Below, in pieces: positions 28,636-37,176 of a stretch of DNA of 64,000 bases; the first letter of the stretch is position 1, and each line of letters starts with the position of its first letter. The DNA lies in contig LJIE01000001.1 of NCBI GenBank assembly GCA_001281695.1, forward strand, positions 192,107-256,106, given 5' to 3'. Below the pieces are notes generated by a model, which did not search any database, was not told the DNA's origin, and was given only the letters and a program-made list of their open reading frames with translations. The stretch is from a bacterium 336/3. Its GTDB lineage: Bacteria; Bacteroidota; Bacteroidia; Cytophagales; Thermonemataceae. The translations under genes and the position numbers were made by a program.

Positions 28636-30498
28636 TTACTCCATCATCTTCTTTTTGTATTCATAAATATGAAGGTAGCCCTCTTCACGAACTTCTACTT
28701 CTATTTTATGTTTTTTAGATATTTTGGCTATTTCAGAAGAATCTAAACTTCCTTTATTGGCAAGTTCTCTACTTATATCTTTCAGCAAATCAATATTTTG
28801 CATGAGAAGTTCATTAGTTTCAACCACTAATTGAGCTATCATTTTTTCTATCTCAGCATCTGTAACATACGAATCAAGTTTGTAAGGATAAGCCTCCAGA
28901 CTATACACAGCTTGAAACGCATCATCAAAACCGAATCTTCTGAAATAATCAGACGCTAAAACTGTTATTTGGTCTCTATCGTGGCTTCTACCGACACTGG
29001 CTTTCTGTTTTCCAAAAATAATTTCTTCAGCTATTCCACCAGCCAAGTAAATCTTGATTTTATTGATAATATTTTCTTTGGTTTCGTATATCTGATGAGG
29101 GAATGTGAAGCCACCTGCATAGCTACTGGCTATTTTACTTTTCAATTGCAATGGAGCCAATCCCATGAGTTTCATATATACAACTGCGTGTCCTGCCTCA
29201 TGTACACTGATATTGGCAACTACATCATCCAAGTTGGATTCTCTGATTTTATCAATACGTCCCACGTAAGGATATTCCGATTTAACATTGCCCACCAAAG
29301 CCTCTATTCTTTGTTCTTTTTTGTTGTAGTCAATATGGATATTTGTAAAATCGTTGATAATGGCTGTAAACACAAACTGATTCAAGCAAGATTCTAAAAT
29401 GTCAATGATGCTACTAAACACAGGGCGTACGCCTTGTACAGGAAAAACGCCATTGTTATAAATTAATTCATTCATTTTCTTGGTAATCGTAATATCAATA
29501 TTTAGCTTTTCTTTACGATCAATAATAATTTTTTGAATCTCTTTTTCAATCAAATTTTCAAAATCTATTCTTCGTAAAGAGTTGTAAATAAGGTGTATAT
29601 TACCAAAACGAGCTACTTGCTCAGGTCTAAATTTTCGAGAAAGAGCATTTTTAATGTCTACCAACGTAATTTTTTTGGTAAATGCATGGAAAATATCTGC
29701 ATCTACGTCAGCTTCGCTGGTTTGATCTGCCATTCTGAAAGCCTCATCCAAATTACCACTAATAATAATTAGCGATTTGCTATGGTTGATAGGCTCATAG
29801 ATTTTCTTTTTCTTTTTGGACTGAAGAATTAAGTCTACTACCTGCGATTCTGTGAGTTCAGTTATTTCATCATAATTAGAATCCAGACTCAAATTTTTCT
29901 TCAAGTCTTTTGCATCCCAAAGACTCACAGAACTTCCTTCTTCATACATATCTTCACCACGAGCTTTTCTGCGTTCTTTGTCTTTTTTTCTGTTCATATA
30001 ATTAAACAGAATATAGTCTAAATCCTGACGTTCCTTTCTACTCAATCTTCCATCACTTAGTAGCTCCCAAAAATCTGTAAATTTGGTTTGAGGCATAGGT
30101 CTTCCTTCTTCATCGAGCGTGTTAAAACGCTGAATTTCATCAAATAAAATAATCGAAGGTTTTTCATCATTGATTTCATAATTTTCCAAAATTTGAGCAA
30201 CACTATTGCTCCAACCACTTTGGTCTATATTACTTAATTCTATTTCTGCAAAACGATCTTGGAAATCAATAAATTTAACCATTTTCCTGATTAAATCTGT
30301 TTTTCCAACACCTGTCATTCCCCAAAGGTTTACAATAATGGGACGGTTTAAGATTTCAGGAATCAGATACCAAATTTCTATATAATTGATAAGGTCATCA
30401 ATGATGTTATCAATTCCAATAAATTCTGTTTTTAAGTATTCTTTACACTCTTCTAATTTTTTTTTCTTTGCAGCAAGCTCTTGTTTGTCTATCACCAT
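28636..30498 (-). CDS. AAA+ (Clp/Hsp100-like) ATPase fused to an M41 zinc peptidase
   Basis: A 620-residue soluble protein. The N-terminal part is a single AAA+ domain with Walker A GMTGVGKT (60-67), Walker B SIILFDE (115-121), a sensor-1-like SGNLDEAF and an arginine-finger-region FRPEQVARFGN that resembles Clp/Hsp100 D2 modules (usually FRPEFLNRID). Its inserted region (about 145-240) is long and charged. The C-terminal part is an FtsH-type metallopeptidase with HEAGH at 433-437, then YLAGGIAEEIIFGKQ and the SHDRDQIT acidic third-ligand region. FtsH itself has membrane helices and a different AAA subtype; here no membrane helix is seen. It probably unfolds and degrades cytosolic substrates; the targets are unknown. 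Confidence 0.85.
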   Translation of the reverse strand: MVIDKQELAAKKKKLEECKEYLKTEFIGIDNIIDDLINYIEIWYLIPEILNRPIIVNLWGMTGVGKTDLIRKMVKFIDFQDRFAEIELSNIDQSGWSNSVAQILENYEINDEKPSIILFDEIQRFNTLDEEGRPMPQTKFTDFWELLSDGRLSRKERQDLDYILFNYMNRKKDKERRKARGEDMYEEGSSVSLWDAKDLKKNLSLDSNYDEITELTESQVVDLILQSKKKKKIYEPINHSKSLIIISGNLDEAFRMADQTSEADVDADIFHAFTKKITLVDIKNALSRKFRPEQVARFGNIHLIYNSLRRIDFENLIEKEIQKIIIDRKEKLNIDITITKKMNELIYNNGVFPVQGVRPVFSSIIDILESCLNQFVFTAIINDFTNIHIDYNKKEQRIEALVGNVKSEYPYVGRIDKIRESNLDDVVANISVHEAGHAVVYMKLMGLAPLQLKSKIASSYAGGFTFPHQIYETKENIINKIKIYLAGGIAEEIIFGKQKASVGRSHDRDQITVLASDYFRRFGFDDAFQAVYSLEAYPYKLDSYVTDAEIEKMIAQLVVETNELLMQNIDLLKDISRELANKGSLDSSEIAKISKKHKIEVEVREEGYLHIYEYKKKMME

Positions 30499-30616
30499 AA
30501 TTTTTCAAAAAAATTTACGCATTACATGGACTACAAATATAATCAAAAAGTGTGCTTTTTTTGTTATATTTATATCTTATAATTTTATGTGATAACAATT
30601 TATAATTTGAGAAAAA

Positions 30617-31519
30617 ATGGATTTTGGAAAACTGAAAGACATTAGTCATATAGATTTTTCGTTACCTACTGAAAGTAGCGAAAATAAAAGGGTTTTAGCT
30701 CAAAAATACGATAAAACGTTGGAGGTTTATGTGGGCTGTCCCATTTGGGCAACCAAAGAATGGGTTGGTAAAATTTATCCTTCCAATGCTCAAAGCAAAG
30801 ATTACCTGAAATATTATGCGGAGCAATTCAATAGTATTGAACTGAATACTACTCATTACAGAGTTCCAGATAAAGAAACTATTGAAAAATGGAAAGAAGA
30901 TGTAACTGAAGGTTTTAAGTTTTCACCCAAATTTCCTCAACCCATTTCCCATGAAAAGAAACTACAAGGTGTTGGACTGATGGTCAAGGAATTTTGTGAT
31001 GCCATTGCAGGTTTAAAAGAACATTTGGGCGTTTCTTTTTTACAATTACCTCCATTTTTTGAGTTCAAAGATTTACATATTTTAGAGTCTTTTTTAAACT
31101 CATTTCCAAAAGAAATTCCTTTATCTATTGAATTCCGGCATGCTTCATGGTTTAAAAATGATGCTTTTGAAAAAACTGCTCAAATTCTAGAAAAACACCA
31201 CATAAGTACAGTTATTACTGATGTTGCAGGCAGGAGAGATGTTTTACATCAACGCATTACCACAGATACTTTACTCATTCGTTTTGTTGGAAATACTTTA
31301 CACCCAACTGATTATACACGTATAGATACTTGGGTAGAACAACTCAAAAATTGGTTTGAACAAGGTCTTAAAACGCTTTATTTTTTTGTACATGAACCTG
31401 ATAATGTGCTTGCTCCAGACTTATCTGTTTATTTTATTCAAAAGTTAAATAATGTTTGTAAATTGCAACTCAAAATTCCTCAGATAAAACAAAAAGATAT
31501 TCAGATTAAGTTGTTTTAA
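30617..31519 (+). CDS. DUF72 family protein (YecE-like TIM barrel)
   Basis: A 300-residue soluble protein. The DUF72 marks are YVGCPIWATKEWVGKIYP, YAEQFNSIELNTTHYR, FKFSPKFPQPISHEK, the LPLSIEFRHASWF segment and FFVHEPDN near the C-terminus. The family adopts a TIM-barrel fold of uncertain biochemical role. The 45-residue N-terminal extension before the barrel is slightly longer than usual. It is followed after 31 bases by the Ca3427-like gene, so a rightward operon through 33.1 kb is likely. Confidence 0.9.
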   Translation: MDFGKLKDISHIDFSLPTESSENKRVLAQKYDKTLEVYVGCPIWATKEWVGKIYPSNAQSKDYLKYYAEQFNSIELNTTHYRVPDKETIEKWKEDVTEGFKFSPKFPQPISHEKKLQGVGLMVKEFCDAIAGLKEHLGVSFLQLPPFFEFKDLHILESFLNSFPKEIPLSIEFRHASWFKNDAFEKTAQILEKHHISTVITDVAGRRDVLHQRITTDTLLIRFVGNTLHPTDYTRIDTWVEQLKNWFEQGLKTLYFFVHEPDNVLAPDLSVYFIQKLNNVCKLQLKIPQIKQKDIQIKLF

Positions 31520-31550
31520 TGAATATCATAAGATATAAGATTTATTTAAG

Positions 31551-32405
31551 ATGATTTCTTTGAAGTTAGGTGGCGTTCCCGAACATTTCAATCTCCCTTG
31601 GCGATTAGCGATTGAAGAAGGTGTTTTCAAAAATCAAAACATTGATTTACAATGGATTGATCATGCAGGCGGTACTGGTTCTATGACCAAAGCTCTGCGT
31701 GAAGGCGAATTAGATATGGCTATTTGCCTCACAGAAGGTATTGTAGCTGATATAGCAAAAGGCAATGGTGCTAAAATTATAAAAGTTTATGTAAAATCTC
31801 CTCTTACTTGGGGTATTTATGTAAATGCCAACAGTTCTTTCCAAGGGATTGAAGAATTGGAGGGGAAATTTTTTGGTATCAGCCGATTTGGATCAGGTTC
31901 ACACCTCATGGCTTATGTAAAAGGGCGAGATTTAAATTGGAATACAAAAAAAATGCAATTTGTGTTGCTTAAAAACTTAGATGGTATCAGAGAAGGGCTT
32001 AAAAGTAATCTTGCTGATACATTTATGTGGGAACAAGTGATGACACAGCCTTATGTAGATAATGGTGAATTAAAACAAATTGGACAATGCATCACACCTT
32101 GGTCTTGTTTTGTGTTGGCAGTAAGAACAGATGTTCTTGAAAAGCATGAGTTTGTTATTAAAACAATTTGCCAAACACTTAATTATTATGTAAAAGGGTT
32201 TAAGCAACGTCCACAAATCATCCATATCTTGGCTGATAGATATAACATAGATTTAGAAGACACTGCTCACTGGTTACATCAAACTATTTGGGATGAAACC
32301 AATGAAATCCCTGAAACCATGATACAAAAAGTACAAGATACCTTGCAGGAATTGGAAATTATACCAAATACAAAAAACTATCAGGATTTAGTTCATATTT
32401 TATGA
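31551..32405 (+). CDS. Ca3427-like periplasmic-binding-fold protein without signal peptide
   Basis: A 284-residue type 2 periplasmic-binding-protein fold, related to NitT/TauT and thiamine-precursor binding proteins. Specific marks are GGVPEHFNLPW at the start, LTEGIVADIAKGNG, YVKSPLTWGIYV, the FGISRFGSGSHLMAYV hinge strand, DTFMWEQVMTQPY and IGQCITPWSCFV. From memory these match the Ca3427 family first described in Candida. There is no signal peptide or lipobox and no permease or ATPase gene nearby, so it probably acts in the cytosol as a binding protein or enzyme. Its stop codon overlaps the start of the next gene (ATGA). Confidence 0.82.
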   Translation: MISLKLGGVPEHFNLPWRLAIEEGVFKNQNIDLQWIDHAGGTGSMTKALREGELDMAICLTEGIVADIAKGNGAKIIKVYVKSPLTWGIYVNANSSFQGIEELEGKFFGISRFGSGSHLMAYVKGRDLNWNTKKMQFVLLKNLDGIREGLKSNLADTFMWEQVMTQPYVDNGELKQIGQCITPWSCFVLAVRTDVLEKHEFVIKTICQTLNYYVKGFKQRPQIIHILADRYNIDLEDTAHWLHQTIWDETNEIPETMIQKVQDTLQELEIIPNTKNYQDLVHIL

Positions 32406-33118
32406 TAAGATTTTTGATTTTTCTTTTTGTTTGTTTTTTCATAAGCAATTGTAAACCAAAAGAATGCTTCAAAGAAACAGGCTCAGTACAAAAAATAAAA
32501 AAAGAGATTGGATATTTTAAAAGTGTATGGGCAGAAGATAATATTAGTGTAGAATTGGTTGAAGGAAATGAAATATTTTTAGAGGCAGGAGAAAAACTAA
32601 TAAATGGTATAGACTTCAAACTCAGAGAAGATAGCACCTTGATTATCAGCAATAAAAATTCTTGTAGTTGGTTGAGGAGTTATGATATTCCTGTAAAAGT
32701 GTATGTAGGAATCAATAATATAAGTTATATTAATTGGCGAAGTTATGGAAATTTGACTAGTGAAGAAAATCTACGTTTTGGATATTTACAATTAGATATT
32801 TTTGACGTAAATCCCAAAATAAATCTGAATATCAATGCCATTGGTTTGTTTTTGTATTACAACTTGGGAGCTGATATTACTCTTGAAGGTACAAGTAGTG
32901 AACTTTCCATTTTTACAAGAGGTTATGGCAAGGTTGATGCCTCTAATTTAGCTACTCATTCAGCAAGAATTATACATCAAGGCCAAAATAATATCTTGGT
33001 TCAACCTCTTGAAGTTTTGGATGTATTGATAGAAAGTTCTGGAAATGTGGTATATACAAAAGAACCCAAAGAAAAAAAGATTACGATTAAGGGTTCTGGA
33101 AAAATTATTAAACAATAA
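32402..33118 (+). CDS. DUF2807-type lipoprotein (head-GIN domain)
   Basis: A 238-residue lipoprotein with lipobox ISNC (Cys17). The mature part is a right-handed beta-helix-like repeat region typical of DUF2807: an [18 protein letters not shown] opening, the [11 protein letters not shown] and ASNLATHSA rungs, and a final [10 protein letters not shown] rung. These proteins sit in the envelope of many Bacteroidota; function is unknown. It overlaps the stop of the Ca3427-like gene by four bases, which suggests coupled translation, and menB follows after 32 bases. Confidence 0.82.
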   Translation: MIRFLIFLFVCFFISNCKPKECFKETGSVQKIKKEIGYFKSVWAEDNISVELVEGNEIFLEAGEKLINGIDFKLREDSTLIISNKNSCSWLRSYDIPVKVYVGINNISYINWRSYGNLTSEENLRFGYLQLDIFDVNPKINLNINAIGLFLYYNLGADITLEGTSSELSIFTRGYGKVDASNLATHSARIIHQGQNNILVQPLEVLDVLIESSGNVVYTKEPKEKKITIKGSGKIIKQ

Positions 33119-33150
33119 AATCGTTCATTTATAAACATTATCAGATAATT

Positions 33151-33972
33151 ATGTCAAAATTTGCTTGGGAAGCCATTAAAGAATTCAGAGACATTAAATT
33201 TGAGTTTTTTGAAGGTATAGGAAAAATTACTATCAATCGCCCTCGTTATCGTAACGCATTTCGTCCCGAAACGGTTATGGAGATGATTGAAGCTGTTGAT
33301 TATTGTAGATACAGCGATAAAATTAATGTAGTTGTTCTTACAGGAGAAGGCGATAAAGCCTTTTGTAGTGGTGGCGACCAAAATGTAAAAGGTACAGGTG
33401 GATATATTGGAGAGGATGGCGTACCTCGTCTGAATGTGTTGGATTTACAGAAAAAAATCCGTTCCTTACCCAAACCTGTGATTGCAATGGTCAATGGTTA
33501 TGCCATTGGTGGTGGGCATGTGTTGCATGTTGTTTGCGATTTGAGTATTGCTTCTGACAATGCTATTTTCGGACAAACAGGTCCTAAAGTGGGCAGTTTT
33601 GATGGAGGCTTTGGTTCTTCGTATCTGGCTCGTGTGGTAGGGCAGAAAAAAGCTCGTGAAATCTGGTTTTTGTGCAGACAATACAGTGCAGAGCAAGCCT
33701 TAGAAATGGGTCTTGTCAATACTGTTGTACCCTTCGATAAATTGGAAGAAGAAACTGTACAATGGTGTAGAGAAATCCAAGAATTGAGCCCTCTTGCATT
33801 GCGTATGATAAAAGTGGGTTTGAATGCAGAATTAGACGGACAAGCTGGTATTCAGGAACTTGCAGGAAATGCTACACTTTTATATTACTTGACCGAAGAA
33901 GCTCAAGAAGGTAAAAAAGCATTCTTAGAAAAAAGAAAGCCTGACTTCCAAAAATATCCAAAATTCCCTTAG
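33151..33972 (+). CDS. menB: 1,4-dihydroxy-2-naphthoyl-CoA synthase
   Basis: A 273-residue crotonase-fold enzyme that closes the second ring in menaquinone synthesis. MenB-specific marks are the [17 protein letters not shown] opening, [29 protein letters not shown], and [20 protein letters not shown] with the family aspartate, followed by [16 protein letters not shown] at the C-terminus. Its length is normal. Other men genes are not in the window. A long AT-rich hairpin lies downstream. Confidence 0.96.
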   Translation: MSKFAWEAIKEFRDIKFEFFEGIGKITINRPRYRNAFRPETVMEMIEAVDYCRYSDKINVVVLTGEGDKAFCSGGDQNVKGTGGYIGEDGVPRLNVLDLQKKIRSLPKPVIAMVNGYAIGGGHVLHVVCDLSIASDNAIFGQTGPKVGSFDGGFGSSYLARVVGQKKAREIWFLCRQYSAEQALEMGLVNTVVPFDKLEEETVQWCREIQELSPLALRMIKVGLNAELDGQAGIQELAGNATLLYYLTEEAQEGKKAFLEKRKPDFQKYPKFP

Positions 33973-33992
33973 TAGATAAGAGAATTTTATTC

Positions 33993-34041
33993 ATAAATTC
34001 AAAAAAAATACAAAAAACAACTGTATTTTTTTTGAATTTAT
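33993..34041 (+). terminator. Long AT-rich hairpin after menB
   Basis: A perfect 19-base-pair stem pairs 33993-34011 with 34023-34041 around an 11-base loop. The T run is inside the stem (eight T), so it may terminate transcription in either direction. It abuts the -7 box of the next gene. Confidence 0.65.
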
Positions 34042-34049
34042 TATATTTG
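34042..34049 (+). promoter_or_regulatory. Putative -7 element of the 34.08 kb gene
   Basis: TATATTTG fits TAnnTTTG and lies 33 bases before the ATG at 34083, directly after the hairpin that ends the menB transcript. Confidence 0.45.
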
Positions 34050-34082
34050 TAACAGAACTTTATCCAAACAATCATCAATACC

Positions 34083-34457
34083 ATGACAAGTGAACAGAAA
34101 AAAGCCTTATTGTTGCTCAAAGCTGTTATTTTCAATTATCACGGTTTAGATGATGAAGAGAGAAAAATCTTAGAGAAAACAGCCAAAGAAATAGATGGTT
34201 ATGAAGAGCTTGAATGGGTAAACGATTTCATTGCTCAAGACCATTTTAGTTCTTTTGAAAGGGCAAGAGGTTTCTTCAACAATACCATCCAAACACTTGA
34301 TAATCAAACTCGTCTTTCTTTTTTGGTACAGGCATGGGATGCCAATAGGGTCAAAGGTTATGTAAGCGAAATAGAAGCAACATCTTTGCTCAAATTATCA
34401 AAAGACTGGCATATCCAAAAAGAGTTTGTTTCTTTTGTAAGAAATCGCCCAAACTGA
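34083..34457 (+). CDS. Small all-helical protein, possibly TerB-like
   Basis: A 124-residue cytosolic protein predicted to be mostly alpha-helical (KKALLLLKAVIFNYHGLDDEERKILEKTAKEI...). The arrangement of an acidic turn after the first helix pair and a final helix pair (EIEATSLLKLSKDWHIQKEF) recalls TerB-like domains, but the similarity is only by eye. It has its own promoter-like box. No function is assigned. Confidence 0.65.
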   Translation: MTSEQKKALLLLKAVIFNYHGLDDEERKILEKTAKEIDGYEELEWVNDFIAQDHFSSFERARGFFNNTIQTLDNQTRLSFLVQAWDANRVKGYVSEIEATSLLKLSKDWHIQKEFVSFVRNRPN

Positions 34458-34740
34458 TTTTATAAAAAATTTGATGTGCCATTTTTTTTGTGTACCTATA
34501 GGGACTGCTCACCAAAATAGTCTATATTGTACATATGGCACATCATTATACATATCAACTCTATTCTCATAAAATTGTTTCTTAAGTTTGAGATTGGATG
34601 AAATTTTAAAGATTATAATAATCATTAAAATTCTAATTATTGTTATCTCTTACAAATAAATTTCTTTTTTGATTCGTTTTCCTGACCTAGCTAAGTTTGT
34701 GGTTGGTAATATACCAATCACAAGAGGAAATAATTGAAAG
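34458..34740. other. 283-base AT-rich gap with spaced inverted repeats
   Basis: No ORF or RNA gene is recognised. TGATGTGCCAT (34472-34482) is matched by its exact reverse complement ATGGCACATCA (34535-34545), 52 bases apart. A second imperfect hairpin, GTGGTTGGT / ACCAATCAC, lies at about 34701-34724 just past the stop of the leftward lipoprotein gene and could be a weak terminator, though no T run follows on that strand. Confidence 0.6.
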
Positions 34741-35508
34741 CTATTTTTTACGTTTCTTCCTATTTTTATTAAACTCCTCATCCTTAATTACCTGATAAGG
34801 TGAAAGTATTCTATCTGACAACTCTCTAATTTGATTGCTACCCACACCTCTAAAATTGACGTCATCTAGAAATAAAGCTTTATAATTAGAGACTTCTGAT
34901 GGAGAAGGTTTTGGTAAATTCCTATTCATTACTGTTTCTAAAATAAAAAAGCCGTATTGTTGTGTGGTATCAGAAATAAATAGCCTTTTACCTTGATAAC
35001 CTGCATTTTTATTTTCATAGAGTAAATACAATTTTCCTATTTGTTTAGGTTTATTCCAAAGTCCTAAATTAATAATCTCATAATAGGCACGTGGAATAGA
35101 ATCCAAATTTTGGTAAACGATTTTATCAGTTTCTTCTGTATTTCCAGTAAAATCACGCATTCGACGAGGTAAAAAATATGGATATTTTGCTTTATTATAT
35201 TTAGCAAGTCTTCTTTCTTGTTCATCATATCTAATAGAGTCTTCATTATATTTTCTATCAAAATTGCTTTCCAATATCTTCATCTCTTCTGATATTTTTT
35301 CTTGGAAAATTGTTTTTATTTTTTGATAGCAATTCTCATAGATATATAAATTAAATTGAATACTTTTTGAATCATAAATACCCAAATATACACCAGAAAT
35401 CTCTCCCTTATCGAACATATACCTGATTGAGTCAGAAAAATTTCTTTCGCTTTTGTGATGAATCTTACAACTCATCAGAAATACAAATATAATATACAGC
35501 CATCTCAT
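34741..35508 (-). CDS. Paralogous lipoprotein of unknown function (copy 1, 255 aa)
   Basis: A lipoprotein with lipobox LMSC (Cys14). Shared with the two genes to the right are a GVYLG start module, a YYEIINLGLWNKPKQIGKLY module, LFISDTTQQYGFFILET, and a C-terminal YQVIKDEE. This copy has an added charged segment (about residues 85-115) and a basic tail (NKNRKKRKK). No known domain was recognised. The common layout suggests one ancestral gene duplicated in tandem and then strongly diverged. It is the last gene of the leftward group. Confidence 0.72.
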   Translation of the reverse strand: MRWLYIIFVFLMSCKIHHKSERNFSDSIRYMFDKGEISGVYLGIYDSKSIQFNLYIYENCYQKIKTIFQEKISEEMKILESNFDRKYNEDSIRYDEQERRLAKYNKAKYPYFLPRRMRDFTGNTEETDKIVYQNLDSIPRAYYEIINLGLWNKPKQIGKLYLLYENKNAGYQGKRLFISDTTQQYGFFILETVMNRNLPKPSPSEVSNYKALFLDDVNFRGVGSNQIRELSDRILSPYQVIKDEEFNKNRKKRKK

Positions 35509-35546
35509 AAGCCTATTGCATAATTAGTAAATATCAAATGACCTCT

Positions 35547-35573
35547 GGTGTGAGTTTGCAACTCGCATATCTT
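35547..35573. repeat. Short intergenic repeat with GAGTTTGCAACTC hairpin (copy 1)
   Basis: GTGTGAGTTTGCAA at 35549-35562 recurs exactly at 37993-38006. This copy continues to ACTCGCAT, giving a small hairpin GAGTT-TGC-AACTC. It overlaps the stop of the 35572-36234 gene by two bases. Confidence 0.5.
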
Positions 35574-36234
35574 ATTTTTTAGCTTGGTATGAGCTAATAG
35601 ACCTCATGAACTCTTCATTTTTCACTTTAGTTGTAGGGTCTTTTATTTCTTCATCTGTAATAATGCGATAGGGTACCTCTACTACGTCTTTGTAAATACC
35701 ATAAAAGCATTCAGGTTTATGTTCTTTTTCTACACAAAAACTATCAAGAGAAGAATTAACTAATTTACTTACCAAAACGCCTTCTAAATTGCTTTTATAT
35801 GATATAAAATTTTGCTTAGCTATTTGAAAATAAAAACCATTGCTTGTTGTATCAGAAGTATAAATAACTCTTTCTCCATTTTCAAAATTTAGCTTAGAAA
35901 AATATAACTTACCTAATTTTTTAGGTTTGAAAGCTGCTGATAAATTTATTATTTCATAATATATAACGCTTTTAGATTCTTTTGTTTTTTTATAATAGTC
36001 CTCACCTTTGGTAGAATATCTTGCTGACCACCAATCTTCATAGTTCTCATATCTTATGTAGTGGCAAATGGTTAGTAAAAAATATGAACTATGATATGTA
36101 CCTGCTATCTCGTAATTGCTTCCAAGATACATTCCATCATATTTAGCAGAATCTAAACTTACTGTTTTAATTTCTTCATTTTTTGCTTTATCACATCCCC
36201 ATAATAAAAGCAGTGAAAAATATAACAATTTCAT
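35572..36234 (-). CDS. Paralogous lipoprotein of unknown function (copy 2, 220 aa)
   Basis: A lipoprotein with lipobox LWGC (Cys14). It shares with its neighbours the GMYLG module, YYEIINLSAAFKPKKLGKLY, YTSDTTSNGFYFQIA and a C-terminal YRIITDEEI. Several tyrosine- and tryptophan-rich stretches (YENYEDWWSARYS) are unique to this copy. No function is recognised. The gap to copy 3 holds one copy of the double-hairpin repeat. Confidence 0.72.
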   Translation of the reverse strand: MKLLYFSLLLLWGCDKAKNEEIKTVSLDSAKYDGMYLGSNYEIAGTYHSSYFLLTICHYIRYENYEDWWSARYSTKGEDYYKKTKESKSVIYYEIINLSAAFKPKKLGKLYFSKLNFENGERVIYTSDTTSNGFYFQIAKQNFISYKSNLEGVLVSKLVNSSLDSFCVEKEHKPECFYGIYKDVVEVPYRIITDEEIKDPTTKVKNEEFMRSISSYQAKK

Positions 36235-36332
36235 ATCACTATTGCAGAATTAGGTGAAATTACACTTAGATATTCATATTTAGTGGAATTTTTAAGTATT
36301 TCTGTCCTAAGTTTTGTTTTAAGTGTGTCTGC

Positions 36333-36425
36333 TCTTTTGCCTTTGTTGGTGAAGAAGACCAACGAAAATAAACAATTCCTTGTTGGTGTTGCGTGCTAAA
36401 ACACTAATAAGAGCTAAAAAAGCTC
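36333..36425. repeat. Double-hairpin intergenic repeat, copy A
   Basis: About 88 bases nearly identical to copy B at 37177-37264, including the exact 28-base run starting ACCAACGAAAATAAACAATT. Hairpin 1 has arms TTTGTTGGT / ACCAACGAA; hairpin 2 has arms CTTGTTGGTGT / ACACTAATAAG. It is followed by GAGCT-A5-AGCTC and a CTCGCACC fragment. It fills most of the 206-base gap 36235-36440, where no gene is seen. Confidence 0.8.
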
Positions 36426-36440
36426 GCACCAGCATTTATT

Positions 36441-37085
36441 TTATTTTTTTACTTCTTCATCTAAAATAATTCGATAAACAGAGTTTGAAATTTTAGAATA
36501 TTCGCTATGACACAATTCATTTGCCTTATGTTCAGTACTTGTGATTTTTAAGGATTTTAAAGTTTTTTTTGGAATATAGCCTGATGGCATAAAAACAGGA
36601 TGGGTTTGTACAACAAACCATCCAAATTTAGAAGTTGTATCAGAAATGTAAATATCTCCACCACCTATTGCATTTTTTTCTTGTGTACCAATTGAGTATA
36701 AACGTCCAATGGTTTTATGTTTTTGCCAACTCTTTTTATCCGTAATTTCATAATAAACTACTTGCCGATTTTTCTTGTTCAAGTTATACTCTATAAGGTT
36801 ACCATTACTATCTTCTTTTGGAATAATACCTTTTTTGGTCAAAGAGTCTATATGTGTCTTTTCAATAGATAACTTTGGGTAATCAATATTTCTTGAATAA
36901 AAGCATAAATTTAATATGAAACGTTCTCCTTCATACATTCCAGAGGGATTGAATGCTCCTTTTTTTATATGATATTTAGAACTGTCTTGTACAATAATTT
37001 TAATATGGTTATGAGATATTTTTGTATCCTCTTCATGGGTACAAGCAAGAAAAACTAAGAAAACAAAACAACACAACTTTTTCAT
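36441..37085 (-). CDS. Paralogous lipoprotein of unknown function (copy 3, 214 aa)
   Basis: A lipoprotein with lipobox FLAC (Cys15). It carries the family modules GMYEGERFILNLCFYSRN, VVYYEITDKKSWQKHKTIGRLY, IYISDTTSKFGWFVVQT and a C-terminal YRIILDEEV. It is most likely exported and anchored to a membrane. It lies between copies A and B of the double-hairpin repeat, which fits duplication of a gene-plus-repeat unit. Function unknown. Confidence 0.72.
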   Translation of the reverse strand: MKKLCCFVFLVFLACTHEEDTKISHNHIKIIVQDSSKYHIKKGAFNPSGMYEGERFILNLCFYSRNIDYPKLSIEKTHIDSLTKKGIIPKEDSNGNLIEYNLNKKNRQVVYYEITDKKSWQKHKTIGRLYSIGTQEKNAIGGGDIYISDTTSKFGWFVVQTHPVFMPSGYIPKKTLKSLKITSTEHKANELCHSEYSKISNSVYRIILDEEVKK

Positions 37086-37176
37086 AAACCTATGGCACAG
37101 TTTGGATAAATGAGGTATTTATCAGTATTATTTGCATCATCAATCATGCCAGCCATGGCAGTTAAATTGGAGATAT

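Noticed and set aside
30617-34457. The DUF72 to menB run as a dedicated menaquinone operon
   Set aside because: Only menB belongs to the pathway; the other genes have no known link, so only co-direction is recorded.
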